Both the position numbers and the translations under genes were made by a program. Source: Phoronis australis (lineage: Eukaryota > Phoronida > Phoronidae). Taken from it: a stretch of 35,328 bases of DNA. The notes under the pieces are model-generated. The model saw only the letters and a list, made by a program, of their open reading frames with translations, searched no databases and was not told the DNA's origin. This document shows, one piece after another, positions 1 to 11,300 of this stretch. The stretch spans positions 296,481-331,808 of the forward strand of contig NMRA01000073.1 in NCBI GenBank assembly GCA_002633005.1. The letters are read 5' to 3'. Position 1 is the first letter of the stretch, and each line of letters opens with the position of its first letter.

Positions 1-112
1 CATTCCTTGTATAGACATAACTTGTTATAGAGTATGTCTTCAAACGGACTCGCGACCAGACCACGGCGCCCGCCACAATAGCAATTCTTCGGAAAAAGAT
101 TTTTTTTTCAAA

Positions 113-156
113 AATATTACATGTACATGTACACAATATTACATGTACATGTACAC
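113..156. repeat. Two-copy 22-bp tandem repeat containing ACATGTACATGT
   Basis: AATATTACATGTACATGTAC plus AC occurs twice without a gap (113-134 and 135-156). Each unit contains a self-complementary ACATGTACATGT core, so each can fold back. The copies are identical, which suggests recent duplication or slippage. Confidence 0.85.
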
Positions 157-813
157 TGTATGATATTGCGCAAGACAACTTTACTATGCATCAGTTACAA
201 ACGTGTGGGATGTAATAGAATGACCCGGCATAACAGATGAGGTAAAAATGTTGCACGTGAATTCGCTTGAATATCAGGGTTGCGGCACCGCAGTATTTCC
301 CCTAATCAAATCAAAACATATCTTAGAGTAAAGAAGCTAGTTACCTAAAGAAATCAGCTGTAGAACTGCTCTTTCAGCGGTGAATCCATCTAAAATGCTT
401 GGCTACTTCAAAAGTGTCGACGGAAGCGCGTGCACAATAAATCCCCGCGCGTTTTGCCGATGAACCACAAAGACTCAGCAATTCACAATGCAAAAAACTA
501 TATTTTCAGAATGAACCCCCCCTCTCAATTTTATCCAAATTGGTTTACTTGGGGTTTACACACGCTGGCTGTGCCGTTTTTGTTTTGCTGGAGACGCTTT
601 TGTTTTTTGTTTTTTTTTTAAATTTTTGGGTCCTGGCCCGAGGGGGGGNAGATCCGCCACTGAAACCATACTTATCACTTCTGACAGAAAAAAAACACCA
701 AAGAACATTAGTGGTAGTAGTAGTAACACCCCTTATTCATGTTAAGACAAAAATACAATTAATACAAGTGGCGGTGGACAGGATTGTTAATCCATGAACA
801 GCCCTGCCCATGT
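157..813. other. Unassigned upstream flank with an N in a G-run
   Basis: No gene is recognised. A T-rich run (597-618) leads into a G-run at 642-648 followed by an undetermined base at 649 and GATCCGCCACTGA. The G-run plus ATCCGCCACT resembles the ends of dispersed repeats in invertebrate genomes; that link is inference. Short open frames here have no coding character. Confidence 0.5.
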
Positions 814-1279
814 GGCACATACTGAGCCATAACACCACGTTCCTTACAATATCTCTTTTTATCACTCCGGTTGTTCTGCTCACTCAGCTTGTCCGGAACC
901 TGCTTAGTTATAGCCCAGTTGGCTGTTTGGTGTACCCACTTGGTACTTTACATGATATTTGCCCATTTGGCAGTTTGTACCCACTTGGTACTTTTTATTG
1001 AATTTTCCGTTTTGCTCGACCCAGTTGGTAGGCAATCGGCCAATACCCATTTGGTAATATGTACCCATTTGGTACTATGCTAACCTGTGCCACTTACTAT
1101 CCGATGCTCAACTACACTTTGGGTATCGGGAATGTGTGTGTTATCTCTTGTAATTAAGGAATCCATCTGGTTCCTTCTTTGAAATATTTATTTGTAGAGC
1201 TGTGACCCTGAAATTCCAGTACAAGTTAAAATATATATTATTCTTGTTGTTTTATTTGTCCCAAATAATGAGATTTATG
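814..1279. repeat. Direct repeat, copy 1
   Basis: This segment matches 1712-2184 over about 470 bases with scattered substitutions and small indels (offset 898 at the left end). It contains seven CCCANTTGG-type motifs starting at 914, 935, 962, 980, 1020, 1046 and 1064. The shared start is GGCACATACTGAGCCA and the shared end lies in the TTATTCTTGTTGTTTTATTTG region. The origin is unknown: either a tandem duplication or two copies of an interspersed repeat. It is not a convincing LTR pair because only about 430 unrelated bases separate the copies. Confidence 0.85.
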
Positions 1280-1307
1280 GCACTCTGACATAAATCCTAT
1301 TATTTGG
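1261..1307. repeat. Imperfect hairpin at the end of direct repeat copy 1
   Basis: CCAAATAATGAGATTTATG (1261-1279) pairs with CATAAATCCTATTATTTGG (1289-1307) with two mismatches around a 9-nt loop. Copy 2 keeps only part of the left arm. It may be the end of a small foldback element. Confidence 0.65.
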
Positions 1308-1711
1308 CAAATATCATTACACAGCCCTTCATGCTTCATATCCAACTCCTAGTTAGTTCCTACCAAGTTCGATGGTGGCGCTGTTTGTTCTTTCTCTCCA
1401 GCTTCCTCAAGCAACAGTACATTAACTCGTAAGTTTTCCTAATTAGACAATTTTATACCTCTCCCACCCTCTCTACCTTGGGTACCATAAAATCTCAAGT
1501 CAACCGCTTTATACCTTTCCCATGCTCTCTCCTCTTTGTCGAACAAAATCTGCTGTTGGTTATTGTTGTTTTTACAGTCACTGCTGGTACCTTCTTCAAG
1601 CCCGGAGCGTGTTACCGTCAGGCAAGAACCGACGTCATTGGTTAGCGACCCGACCTTTACTCGAGCATCCATTATTGCAGCTTGCTTCTCTCCACCCCGG
1701 TCACAGCTCTC
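1280..1711. other. Spacer between direct repeats
   Basis: No gene is recognised. It holds the right arm of the hairpin and a local near-duplication of TTTATACCT-TCCCA-CTCTCT (1450-1478 and 1509-1535). Confidence 0.5.
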
Positions 1712-2184
1712 GGCACATACTGAGCCACAACACCACGTTCCTTACAATATCTCTTTTTATCACTCCGGCTGGTCTGCTCACTCAGCTTGTCCGGAACCTG
1801 CTTTGCAGGTTGTTATAGCCCAATTGGCTGTTTGCTGTACCCACTTGGTACTTTCTATGATATTTGCCCATTTGGGAGTTTGTACCCACATGGTACTTGT
1901 TAGGGAATTGGCCGTTTTGCTCGACCCAGTTGGTAGGCAATCGGCCAATACCCATTTGGTATTATGTACCCCTTTGGTACTATGCTAACCTTTGCCACTT
2001 AGTATCCGATACTCAATTACACTTTGGGTATCGGGAATGTGTGTGTTATCTCATGTAATTAAGGAATCCATCTGATTCCTTCTTTGATATATTTATTTGT
2101 AGAGATGTGACCCTGACATTCCCAATACAACTTAAATATGTATTATTCTTGTTGTTTTATTTGTCCTCAATAATACAAATTTAT
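1712..2184. repeat. Direct repeat, copy 2
   Basis: This is the second copy of the 814-1279 repeat. Its motif starts (1819, 1840, 1867, 1885, 1925, 1951, 1969) have exactly the same spacings (21, 27, 18, 40, 26, 18) as in copy 1, although several motif bases have changed. It carries a 10-bp insertion (TTGCAGGTTG type) near 1803 relative to copy 1. Confidence 0.85.
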
Positions 2185-2700
2185 GCTTATGGAGTCTTCG
2201 TGAAAGACCCGAAGTGTCCGCTGACCACGGTGTTACAGTGTTACAGAAAATCAGAATTACAAAATTAGGTGATAATGTCATTTAAAACTACTTGTAAAAA
2301 GACTAGGCGAGATTATCGAAAATAGTTACACACATAGCAGTTGGGAATAGTGCACTCAAGTTCATAACTTTCAAAACAAACGTTCTTAAAATAATGTATA
2401 ACAAAAGATAACCAATGGGTAAAAAAATTTGGGAAACATTTTTAGGAAGGTTATTTTAATAGTAATTTAGTTTGCAATGCCCTTCTTCATATCATTAAAA
2501 TGATATGAAAAAAGGCATTGCAAACTGAATCTTCAGCAAATAATTTAGTACTACGAGAAGTTCGTAGAAGATGTCGTTTCCTAGTGTAATGTTCATGAAC
2601 AGACCCACAGGTTATTAAATTGAACGCTTAAAAAATGATGGTAAGTAATTATGGACATGTTTGTAGAAAAAATTAAAAATAGCAGCAACATGTAAGTCCT
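2185..2700. other. AT-rich intergenic stretch with a strong hairpin
   Basis: No coding sequence is recognised. The only clear structure is the inverted repeat at 2469-2526, described separately. Confidence 0.5.
2469..2526. repeat. 28-bp-arm hairpin with 2-nt loop
   Basis: The left arm (2469-2496, starting AGTTTGCAATGCCC) is the reverse complement of the right arm (2499-2526, ending GGCATTGCAAACT) except at two positions in the CTTCTTC/AAAAAAG segment. The near absence of a loop makes it a cruciform candidate or a miniature foldback remnant; a small-RNA precursor is possible but unsupported. Confidence 0.85.
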
Positions 2701-3378
2701 TTATTTTGAGTATCTGTGTAGTCTTAAATAAAGGATCTGTATGGGCATTAAAATAACTAGAGGTAATAGTGCGAATAACCTTTTTCTGTAATTAGAAACT
2801 TCTGTGATGTTCACACCCCATAGCAGAATGCTATAGTTAAAATGAGGAAGGACAAGACCGTTATATACTGTTTTAAAGGTTTCAAAGGACAAGAAATGTT
2901 TAATGTTATTTAGAACACCACATAATCTGCTTATCTTTCTTAACACATTGTTTATGTTTGAAGGCCATAACAGGTTTTCGTTGATGGTAACACCAAGTTA
3001 ATTGAATGAACGAACTCTTTCAATTTCCAAGTTATTAAACTTTAAATAAAAATCATCAATACATTTTGAGGGTTAATGAAAAACCATGAATTTTGTTTTA
3101 GTTGCATTTAAATCCAGTCCATTTACATTTAACAAAAATTGAATTTTCTCCAGCTCCCCACAAAACACATGTGACAACGTGCTACGAATACCATGAATGA
3201 TAGTAATATCATAAGCATAAAGTATGCAGTCAAAGAAACTCGTGCACTTCACAAAATAATTAACAATAAATACAAATGTTTTTGACCAGGATTCGTCTTT
3301 CAGCTCATGGAAATCCAGGAATTCAAATAACATTAAAACATTGATGTAAATAAGTCTACAGCTATGAACTTCAAACAC
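2701..3378 (-). pseudogene. Decayed non-LTR retrotransposon (LINE) reverse transcriptase fragment
   Basis: One minus-strand frame, interrupted by stops, reads like the second half of a LINE reverse transcriptase. From the 5' side: a YADD-type active site degraded to YAYD (ILYAYDITIIHG), ELEKIQFLLNVNGLDLN and KTKFMVFH (the thumb-side LN-KTK motif). Further on are IERVRSFN-stop-LGVTINENLLWPSNI, then KISRLCGVLNNIKHFL and LPHFNYSILLWG, which is typical of Jockey/CR1/I-group elements. The first half of the RT domain and the endonuclease are missing or unrecognisable. The active-site change and stops show it is dead. The exact clade is not assigned. Confidence 0.85.
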
Positions 3379-5199
3379 TCATGAAAGAACATTTTCAACT
3401 AAATTCGGGGTTGTTTACCAAATCCAACGTAAGTCAGGGCACGTTGATTACCTTCAAAACGGTATAATGCCCAGTGCCGTAGCGGTAAAATAAGAGGTAA
3501 GTAGGCGCCCAAAGCCCACCGTATCACCTTGAGCACTAAACGTAACTTACGGTGCGTAGGCGCTACGTTAAAATGCCAAAACGTGGTTGGCTGCGCCTAA
3601 GTGCGCCTACAGCCCTCTACAGTACTGATAATGAACGGTTTAGATGGACCAAGCAGAGCTCTCAGTTTCACTGAAATAACAATTTTTGGCCCCAACGATT
3701 TACGGTTAACTGATTTGACTGATCTACTTATAGAGGATTTGAATGCAGGTGCAAACAGGGCGAACTGTACATGTACATGCTAGTCTATGGTCTACTTCTA
3801 TACATTTTCAGGTAGTGTCCAATCGATCACCTTATAAAATAGCGTTGTCACTGACGCGAATAGTTCGCATTGTATGCATACATTATTCTAAACACTACGA
3901 AATATTGATTTTGTGAATTTAAGTATGGAGCGTTGGACCAAGACAAAAGGACAAAGTATAGTTTCAAGTGCCATACTAGCATCGATTACCTATAGGCAAG
4001 AATTTGAAAATCTTCCATGAGTCAATTTCAATTCTTCTTATGAAAATGCTGTCACAATTACCTCCACTTGTTTGTCTTTGATTTCCAATGATCTCTTTTG
4101 TTTTGATTAGCTTTGTTTTGTTTTTTCTTCTACTAATTGACCTTCGCAAATATAAGTCGAGTAGATATTCATGTTCATCCATATTTGACCTATACAGGCA
4201 ACTTCGTACTTGAGATTTCATGTAAAAAGATCTTCCTTTTTATATCAGACGTTATTAGAAATGAGTGGGACTGCCTTATTTAGCTAGTGCAAGGTCTCCG
4301 CTTGGACAAAATGAATAGTTGGACTAAAGAGCCTTATAGACAAGCAGGTGGCACGAGATTTCATCGTACGATGGTAAAGAAGGAACGACATATCGATTGT
4401 ATGATCGTCGTAGTCGCATTGCTAACACGGGTGTCATGAGACAGTAAAATCAGATTTTGTGAGTCAAATCGCGCGTTGATTACGCCATAGTCGTGGGATC
4501 CTCTTACAACATTCGGAAGACAAAACCCAATCCTCCATCACAAAAAGTAACTTTTGATTTACACCTTTTACCGAAATGAAATTGGACACAATTTGCTGTG
4601 GTCAAATCATTAAGGCATTCCTAAGCTTGAAAACAACTGACAATTCATTTACACGAAAACATTAGAGGCACTTTAAGTTTGCTTGTCACCGTGAGTCATT
4701 TTGTGCGCCGAACCAAGTCTTAAGCTGTAACTGTTGGTTCTGTAAGCCCGAACACAACTATTGATATCAGTTAGAAACAACTTGACATCAGTTTTATTGC
4801 GGTACTTCTCCATCAAAAGCTAGATTTTAACGGAATGTGGGCTAACAAGCGCGTTATTCATGACAGTCCTGCGACGCTAGAGACTATCCTAAAATTGCCT
4901 AAAATGTAGGGACTATGAACATTTTCATCTCGACTCTTCGCCGAAAACGTTCAAAATCCCAACGCCTTTACAGCATTTTTTACTATAATCTCACGTATGG
5001 CAGAACTGTCATGAATTAGTGTTTGCCAAGTTTGATGATTAGTGTACCGGCTTATACGAAGTTCAACGATCCTTTATAAGCCCATGCAGTAATGACCCAG
5101 TGATCAGATATCACAGCGTAAAGAATTAACGTACGTGTAGATATTTTTAGACGACAACTGGGGCGTGTGACGTGCCTTCTTACCGGACAGCAAGGGATT
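3379..5199. other. Upstream flank without recognised genes
   Basis: No exon is supported. A cluster of GTAGGCGC/GCGCCTAC words (about 3508-3612) is partly inverted and could be a small foldback relic. TACATGTACATG occurs at about 3768. The rest may hold distal regulatory sequence of the lectin gene, but I cannot point to a site. Confidence 0.5.
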
Positions 5200-5212
5200 G
5201 TTGTATAAGTAA
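5200..5212 (+). promoter_or_regulatory. Possible TATA-like element
   Basis: The sequence TTGTATAAGTAAC lies about 100 bases upstream of the start codon and about 25 bases before the uORF ATG. Its position would suit a core promoter TATA box, but this is weak in an AT-rich background. Confidence 0.2.
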
Positions 5213-5236
5213 CTATTGATTAGGAAACAGCAAACA

Positions 5237-5311
5237 ATGGACAAAAGTTCCGATATCTACAGACTTCCGAGTGGTCAAGCGTCGTTAACTGATCACACGC
5301 ACTTTGGCTAG
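5237..5311 (+). promoter_or_regulatory. Upstream ORF (24 codons) abutting the main start codon
   Basis: ATG at 5237-5239 has A at -3 and G at +4, and opens a 24-codon frame that ends in TAG at 5309-5311, one base before the main ATG at 5313. The two frames differ by one. If the transcription start lies upstream of 5237, this uORF could limit translation of the lectin or permit termination-reinitiation. The transcription start is not known. Confidence 0.35.
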
Positions 5312-5312
5312 G

Positions 5313-5379
5313 ATGGCCTCGAGCGGACTTGTGTTAATATTGTTTGCGATTCTACAGACGTCACATTCTTCAAAAACAG
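5313..5379 (+). CDS. Exon 1: signal peptide
   Basis: The exon encodes residues 1-22 plus the first base of codon 23. After the initiator Met comes a short polar start (ASSG), a hydrophobic core (LVLILFAIL) and a polar Gln-Thr-Ser-His-Ser region, which is a typical secretory signal peptide. Cleavage probably falls around Ser19-Ser20. The ATG has A at -3 and G at +4, a strong Kozak context, and the exon ends at a good donor (CAG followed by GTAAAT at 5380). The phase 1 end matches the acceptor at 12839 and gives Asp23. The start was chosen because it is the first ATG in this frame directly ahead of a signal-like sequence. Confidence 0.8.
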
Positions 5380-8300
5380 GTAAATGATTATTATTTTATT
5401 ACGCAATAGTTACTGGAGCTTTTATGTTTTTACAATGTCTTGCTTTACAAGTAATTCGTATCAACGCATGCACAGGGTAAGGTCATACAAGAAAAGAAAA
5501 ATCAACGATAAAAAACTATTTTCCACACTTACGTAACAGTGAAAAATGGTTATTAAAAATGAATTTACAACTTACATAATTTTGGGAACAAAGGCTTTTG
5601 TTGAAAACAATTGCTTTGGTTGATGTTGTGAGTTAGACCACTATTTTATTTTGTTTTTTTCAATGCGACGGATCAGCGTTCCTAATAATTATTAGAACCA
5701 AATGAGTTCACCCATTGCATTGCTGATAAAATTCGCTCCAGTCAACTTGATCTATATCAATTGAAGTTACAATCATCATTCACCCTGCGTGGCTCTTTAA
5801 ATAAAAGCCCGCTGCCCGGCTGGTGTTCAAAAAGTTGCAATAATGCAAGGCGATGTATGTGTTCTAAAGTCTTGGTGCACGGAGAGCAAAACTAATTGTC
5901 AGTAAGACCTATCGTTATTATGGCTTCTTTCCGTCTCTGCAGAGAATTTATATCAACCCTAAAAAACATTCTCTTTTTAAAACCTGAACGTGAGTCTTCA
6001 TTTTATACTACTAATGTGAGTGTGGTATTAGTCGGCCTTCCATCAAATAAATGTTTTTTAATTATGTTTATGCTATAAATCTGATATTTGATTGTATCTA
6101 CTCAATTGGAAAAATGATTTCTAAACTTGCAATGAACTGACACCTCGCAAGTGCATATGTGTATATAAGTGCCCGCCGTGACAAACTAACCTATTGAGCC
6201 AAACAATCGAATTCAACAACTGTCTCGCGCGGCGAGAAAATCGACATAAAACGGCGAAACCTTCCGAGATATTGCTTTTCTAGCGAGACACTAGTGTTCT
6301 TGAAATCGACCCAGGTCTTGAGTTATGAACAAGTTAACAGCAATTTTATACCCGAGCAGCAGTTGAGTCAATCAAGAGTTATTTTTAAGGAAGGCCGGTT
6401 TATACAATAACAACTAAACAAGAGTCTGTTAATAGGTAAACACGTGATTTGGAAACACTTTAAAACGAAACAGTATGACCCACATACAAGTAAATAATAT
6501 TCAAAACAACTGTTTCATGCCATATGGGGGTAGACATAACAGAGTGACGTAATAGACCAAGCTTTTCAGTAGTTGCATGCTGCTATCAAACAACTATGTT
6601 TAGAAAGTCATATTTGGTTGTCTTCACCAGACGTATCAGTTAAGTGGTGTCTTGAATTTTTTCTCCTAGAGGTATCGACGACTGCCCCTGGTGTCTGTGA
6701 CAACGAATCGTCCAGTTAATCGTTTTTGGTGCAGTCAAAACTGAGAGAAAGCCGGTTTGAGCAGTTTCACAGTTATATTTAAGTGAGTTTTAAAGGTAAA
6801 ACAACAAACAACCCCACTTCATTGACATCTACAGGATATCTGTCGAAATGTAAACAACTCTCAAAAACTACACACGAGTCACGACATTCAAATACGGACA
6901 CACACCCAAGGAAATATGACACCATTTTGCTTCAGTTGAAATAAGCCGATGTCAGGTTATGTGACTGTGTCGTTCACATACAGTGTTCGACCAGTCGTTC
7001 TACGGATAACACGGAATTAATTGCAACAGAAGGTTTTATTGCATAAATCGTACCCTCTCATACCCCTTAGTGTGAGAAAAAAGTCTACGGAATCGGGGTG
7101 GTGGAAGTTGGTTTTTCAAGGTGGCGGACAAAATGGCAGCCAGATTTGCATGTGACCATTATAAGTTGAGAGTAGAATTGATAGACTAAAAATTCACGAA
7201 AAGGTGTACGTATCTACTGTGGGTCAACAAATCCATTGGAAATAGTTTTGTATGACTGCGGTGAGACCATCCGCCATTTTCCAAGATGGCCGCCAAAACT
7301 ACTTCGAGTCGCACAACTTCGCACGAACAGATAAGTTTATCGTCTTGATCCAAACATTGCATCATTAGTTTTCTGGGTCGACTAATCCACTGAGACTCAT
7401 TGCGTTTGGCTCTAATGATTACTTCCACCATTTTCTAATATGGCCATCAAATAGTTGCTTCTGTAAGACGGAGACACGCCATCTTTACAGATTTCATCTG
7501 AGTTTTAGAAATCAACATGTCCATCAAACTTATTTTTTCTGGCTCTGATTTATACGACTACCATTTTCAAGATTGTTAAACAAATAATAACTTATTTGGC
7601 TGAAAAACATCAGCTTCGCCTGGACTGATGAGTCATTTTCCATAAAAAATATCCCGTGTCGAAAAAAATTCCCGCCATTAATTCGGCAATCTGCTATCCA
7701 CACCAATTGACCGTTTGTGTCACCTCCAGGTAGTTGCAAATGCTAGTGAATACAGCAACGATTGAGACAGGAGAAAGGTTTAATAACATATGTTCAGCAA
7801 GTTAAACAGTTCAAGGGCGCAGAATTCTCGATCACGCAGTTTCTTGAATGAGAGAGCCTTGCCAATACCGAACAGCCGTGGTGTTGTATAGCAACCACCT
7901 ATTGCATGCGCAAATGGCAAAAGCGCGCAAGTTTCGGCACCAAGAGACAACTGTAGTTTCTTGATATCCCAGGCTCTCCTCTCGTTTTGGTACCTCTTGT
8001 CAGGTCATGAATATTGGAAATTTTTGTAAAGCAGTATGGTAACACAAATGAACCAACAAATCTTTATCGTCTGCAATGAGGGTAGTAGGACCTTGTGCTG
8101 CATTCTCAACTGCTGTTTCTACAATTAAAACATTTGCGTCACCTTGAGCTTGTACCACTGTGCAACCAGCATTTCGAGAAGAAATGAATGAATCGTTGTT
8201 TGTTTTTGCTGTTTGTCAAAAATGTGAACTTTCTTCTTTGACTTGATCACTATGTCACCATTGAAGTGAACTTCAGTTTCAACCACCCCGCCCAGTTTTC

Positions 8301-11300
8301 TAACATGGGAGACATCTTTAGTTGATATGCCACCTCCACAACCATCAAAAACAACAGTAAGCTGGGAGTGCTTGCTGACGTAACCCACCTAAGTACTACC
8401 AACTGTCTTAAATTCTGCACCTGTAGGTCATAGAATACAGTGAAAGAGAGAACCGCTCTCGATTGCATGCATCACCGTGTTTTCTGGATATTGGTAATCT
8501 TCAGGTAGGTCGTGCTCCACTGGATCAGAGTGTATCAGCTCAGCCACTCTGGGAATACCAGAAGCATCAAAAAGAGCGAGGGAACCAACACATAACTCAA
8601 ATTTCAAATGGCTTGATAAACATTCACTGTTGTCTTTTGCAGCTGTCAGTAATCGCTGAAATAGCAGTTGTGGATCCACTTGTGTAAATCCACTATTGGC
8701 AACATGAGCTAGTGGATTTGTGATTGCCACAACATTGTCTTTCTTTCTGAATGAAGAAGTCTTTTACACTCGACCCCTCTATACACAAAAGAATTGCCTT
8801 ACCCGCTTCTCTGGCATTTTCGGCATTGACGCGGTTGCATGCAGTCACAACAGTGGCGATGTTCTGTAATCCCTCCAAATGGGTTTCTGTTGTGGAGGAA
8901 TTCAACAAGGCTGAGGATGTCTTTGTCATCTCGCGACTGTCTTGCCAGGGTACATTCTTTATGCTGCTCACTTGTTTCGCAACTCAAGTTTGTCATACTC
9001 TGCATGGCGACATTTATACTTGAGCATGCATGCCTGCATGGAAAGTAGCTACATGTACAGTGCATGCTGCGTATCTCCAATCCCGCAACCGCTAGTTAAA
9101 CGTCGTGATAATGTAATGGTTTTTATGAGCGTTTGTTCATATGACAAGCCTGCCCAGAATCTATCACTTGGTGTTACGGCATGGTGGCCGTTAATAAAGG
9201 TGCTGTAGACGTCTGGATGGGTGTCTTTGAGTTGGTGCATCTTCTGCAAATATATGTATGCAGATTTTGCATATGAGATGTTACCAGCAGCTGCAAACTA
9301 CGGCAGCATATTAGAAACTACTATTAGGTGAAGTTCCCAATTTGACGTTATTTCTGCTTTAAGAAAAAGTCGAAGGAGGTCATGCATTTTCATATACTGT
9401 AGACAGAGACTGCTGGTTCGACTTTGCAAAGACGTTTTTCATGGATCCCTACAAGACACTCCGACAAGCACACATCGCTGCACATAGACGTCATGCTAGC
9501 AATAAGATCCTCATACAGCTTCAGACCAGCTTTCAAATCATCATCAAGTATATCTTCTGACAAACCCTTGTGTCACTGCAAATTCTGAAGACTTATACTC
9601 TGATTCAGTCCAGAAGTGAACTCTCGTGAGTGTATTCCACTGTAATTGAAGGTTCAGAATCGGAAGATACTGCCTGTGCATTGCATGTCACAGTGTATAC
9701 ATCTATAGTTATGTGATCAGTTGGGATGTCTGAAGAATCTGTATCCATATATTCTGACGAGTTGGCGTTTGTGTACAAGCATTGAATTGCTCTTACTACA
9801 TGTACCTCTTGGCACGGAATCTGTGCTCTATATTGGTGACATTCGGGACTCCTGGAATTTCTGAAGAACCGGAACTTACTTCTTGAAATCCTGAAGTCAC
9901 TGGTTCTGGATTGGCATTACTTGATCTGTCAAACACCGTAAATAATACGCTTACAAGGAAGTCAAGCCTTTCTAAAGGTATGCAGGAATTTTCACCGCTC
10001 GTCCTTCTGAGCGACTTTTACCAGGATCAAAGAGAGCGCGGCACCGGAGTCAGGTACAGTTGACCGCATTGCCCGATGAGAGCAAGACTCAAGTAATTAC
10101 CCGACCATAAAATGTATTAAACATCTCTGATTGTACATAATGGCGAATTTTCAAAATGCATTAATCACTAATTTTCGTTAAAAACGAATATCGCGGCGGT
10201 ATTAAGCTGGATAAAACAACCAAGTACGGTTTTCGATTTTTAAAAATCGAACTAATGATATAAAAACTACAACGATTGGGTACGATTGAAGATAAACTAC
10301 CGCGCGTTTTGATATACTCGGTGGATATACAAGCGCTAATCAGAGTTAAACAATATCACATGGGTTCACTTTTTAATATTCTTTCAATCTCGTTTAATCA
10401 CAGTTTATACCAGGAAACAGTTGTACTTAACTTGTGCCCACTTTTCATTTTTATTACTCACTAAGAGCTAAAACAGTTTTTTAGTCATTGCCACCGAAAT
10501 TGTCCAAAGATTCCAAATCTTCAGTTCTGGTTATCACCATATTTGCACTTTTGTATATATTTTATGATTTGAGTTCTAATAAAGATTAAACTTTAATGAC
10601 ACGTGAAATGTTTAGTGTAGGCCTACCTGTAATGTGGAAAGTTCAGGGATGTGCTCACAATGAACTTATAACTAATTAATTTTCGCTGGCGGTCAAAATC
10701 TACCACTGTTTCGGTACTTCAAGTTTAAAACTTAGATAAAAAGTTATCAAGCCGTTGCCGGTAAGAAAAAAAACAAGTCGGCAGAAACATTGAAACTTAA
10801 ATAACGAAAACCAACTTGAAACATATCGTTCCTTTGGGAAGTGGCCCTTTGTGAAGATAAACACAAGTTAACCTTTTTAGTCAATTTGAAATATTTATGA
10901 TGTACCAAGTTAAACTACTCAAGAGAGTTGCAGGCTGTAACTCTGCAAATGTCAGAGAAAACCAAATTGGGTGTACTAACAACAACTGTTGCTGAGACAG
11001 TTAGTGCCAGCTATTACTTTTCCACTTCATTAGCTCAGATCTATATCAAAAGGCTTGCTGAATAGGGATCCTAAATGTTGTCTGGGGTTAAGGGAATCTG
11101 AGTGGTGACCGGTGTAAGCGAGAGATTCTTCACATGAATATTTGGAAGTGGGATGTTGAATGCTCTGACTGAGCATTCAGTGCTGAGTCTACCAACACAT
11201 GACCCCTCCCTGCTCTATCCACACTTTTTCAATTTAACATATGGATCACACTGTTTGGTGCACACACAGTGTCAAAAACTTGAAACCTGTTTCCTGACAT

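Noticed and set aside
814-2184. LTR pair of a retrotransposon
   Set aside because: The copies are only about 430 bp apart with no gag-pol remnants between them, and no TG...CA ends or target duplication were found.
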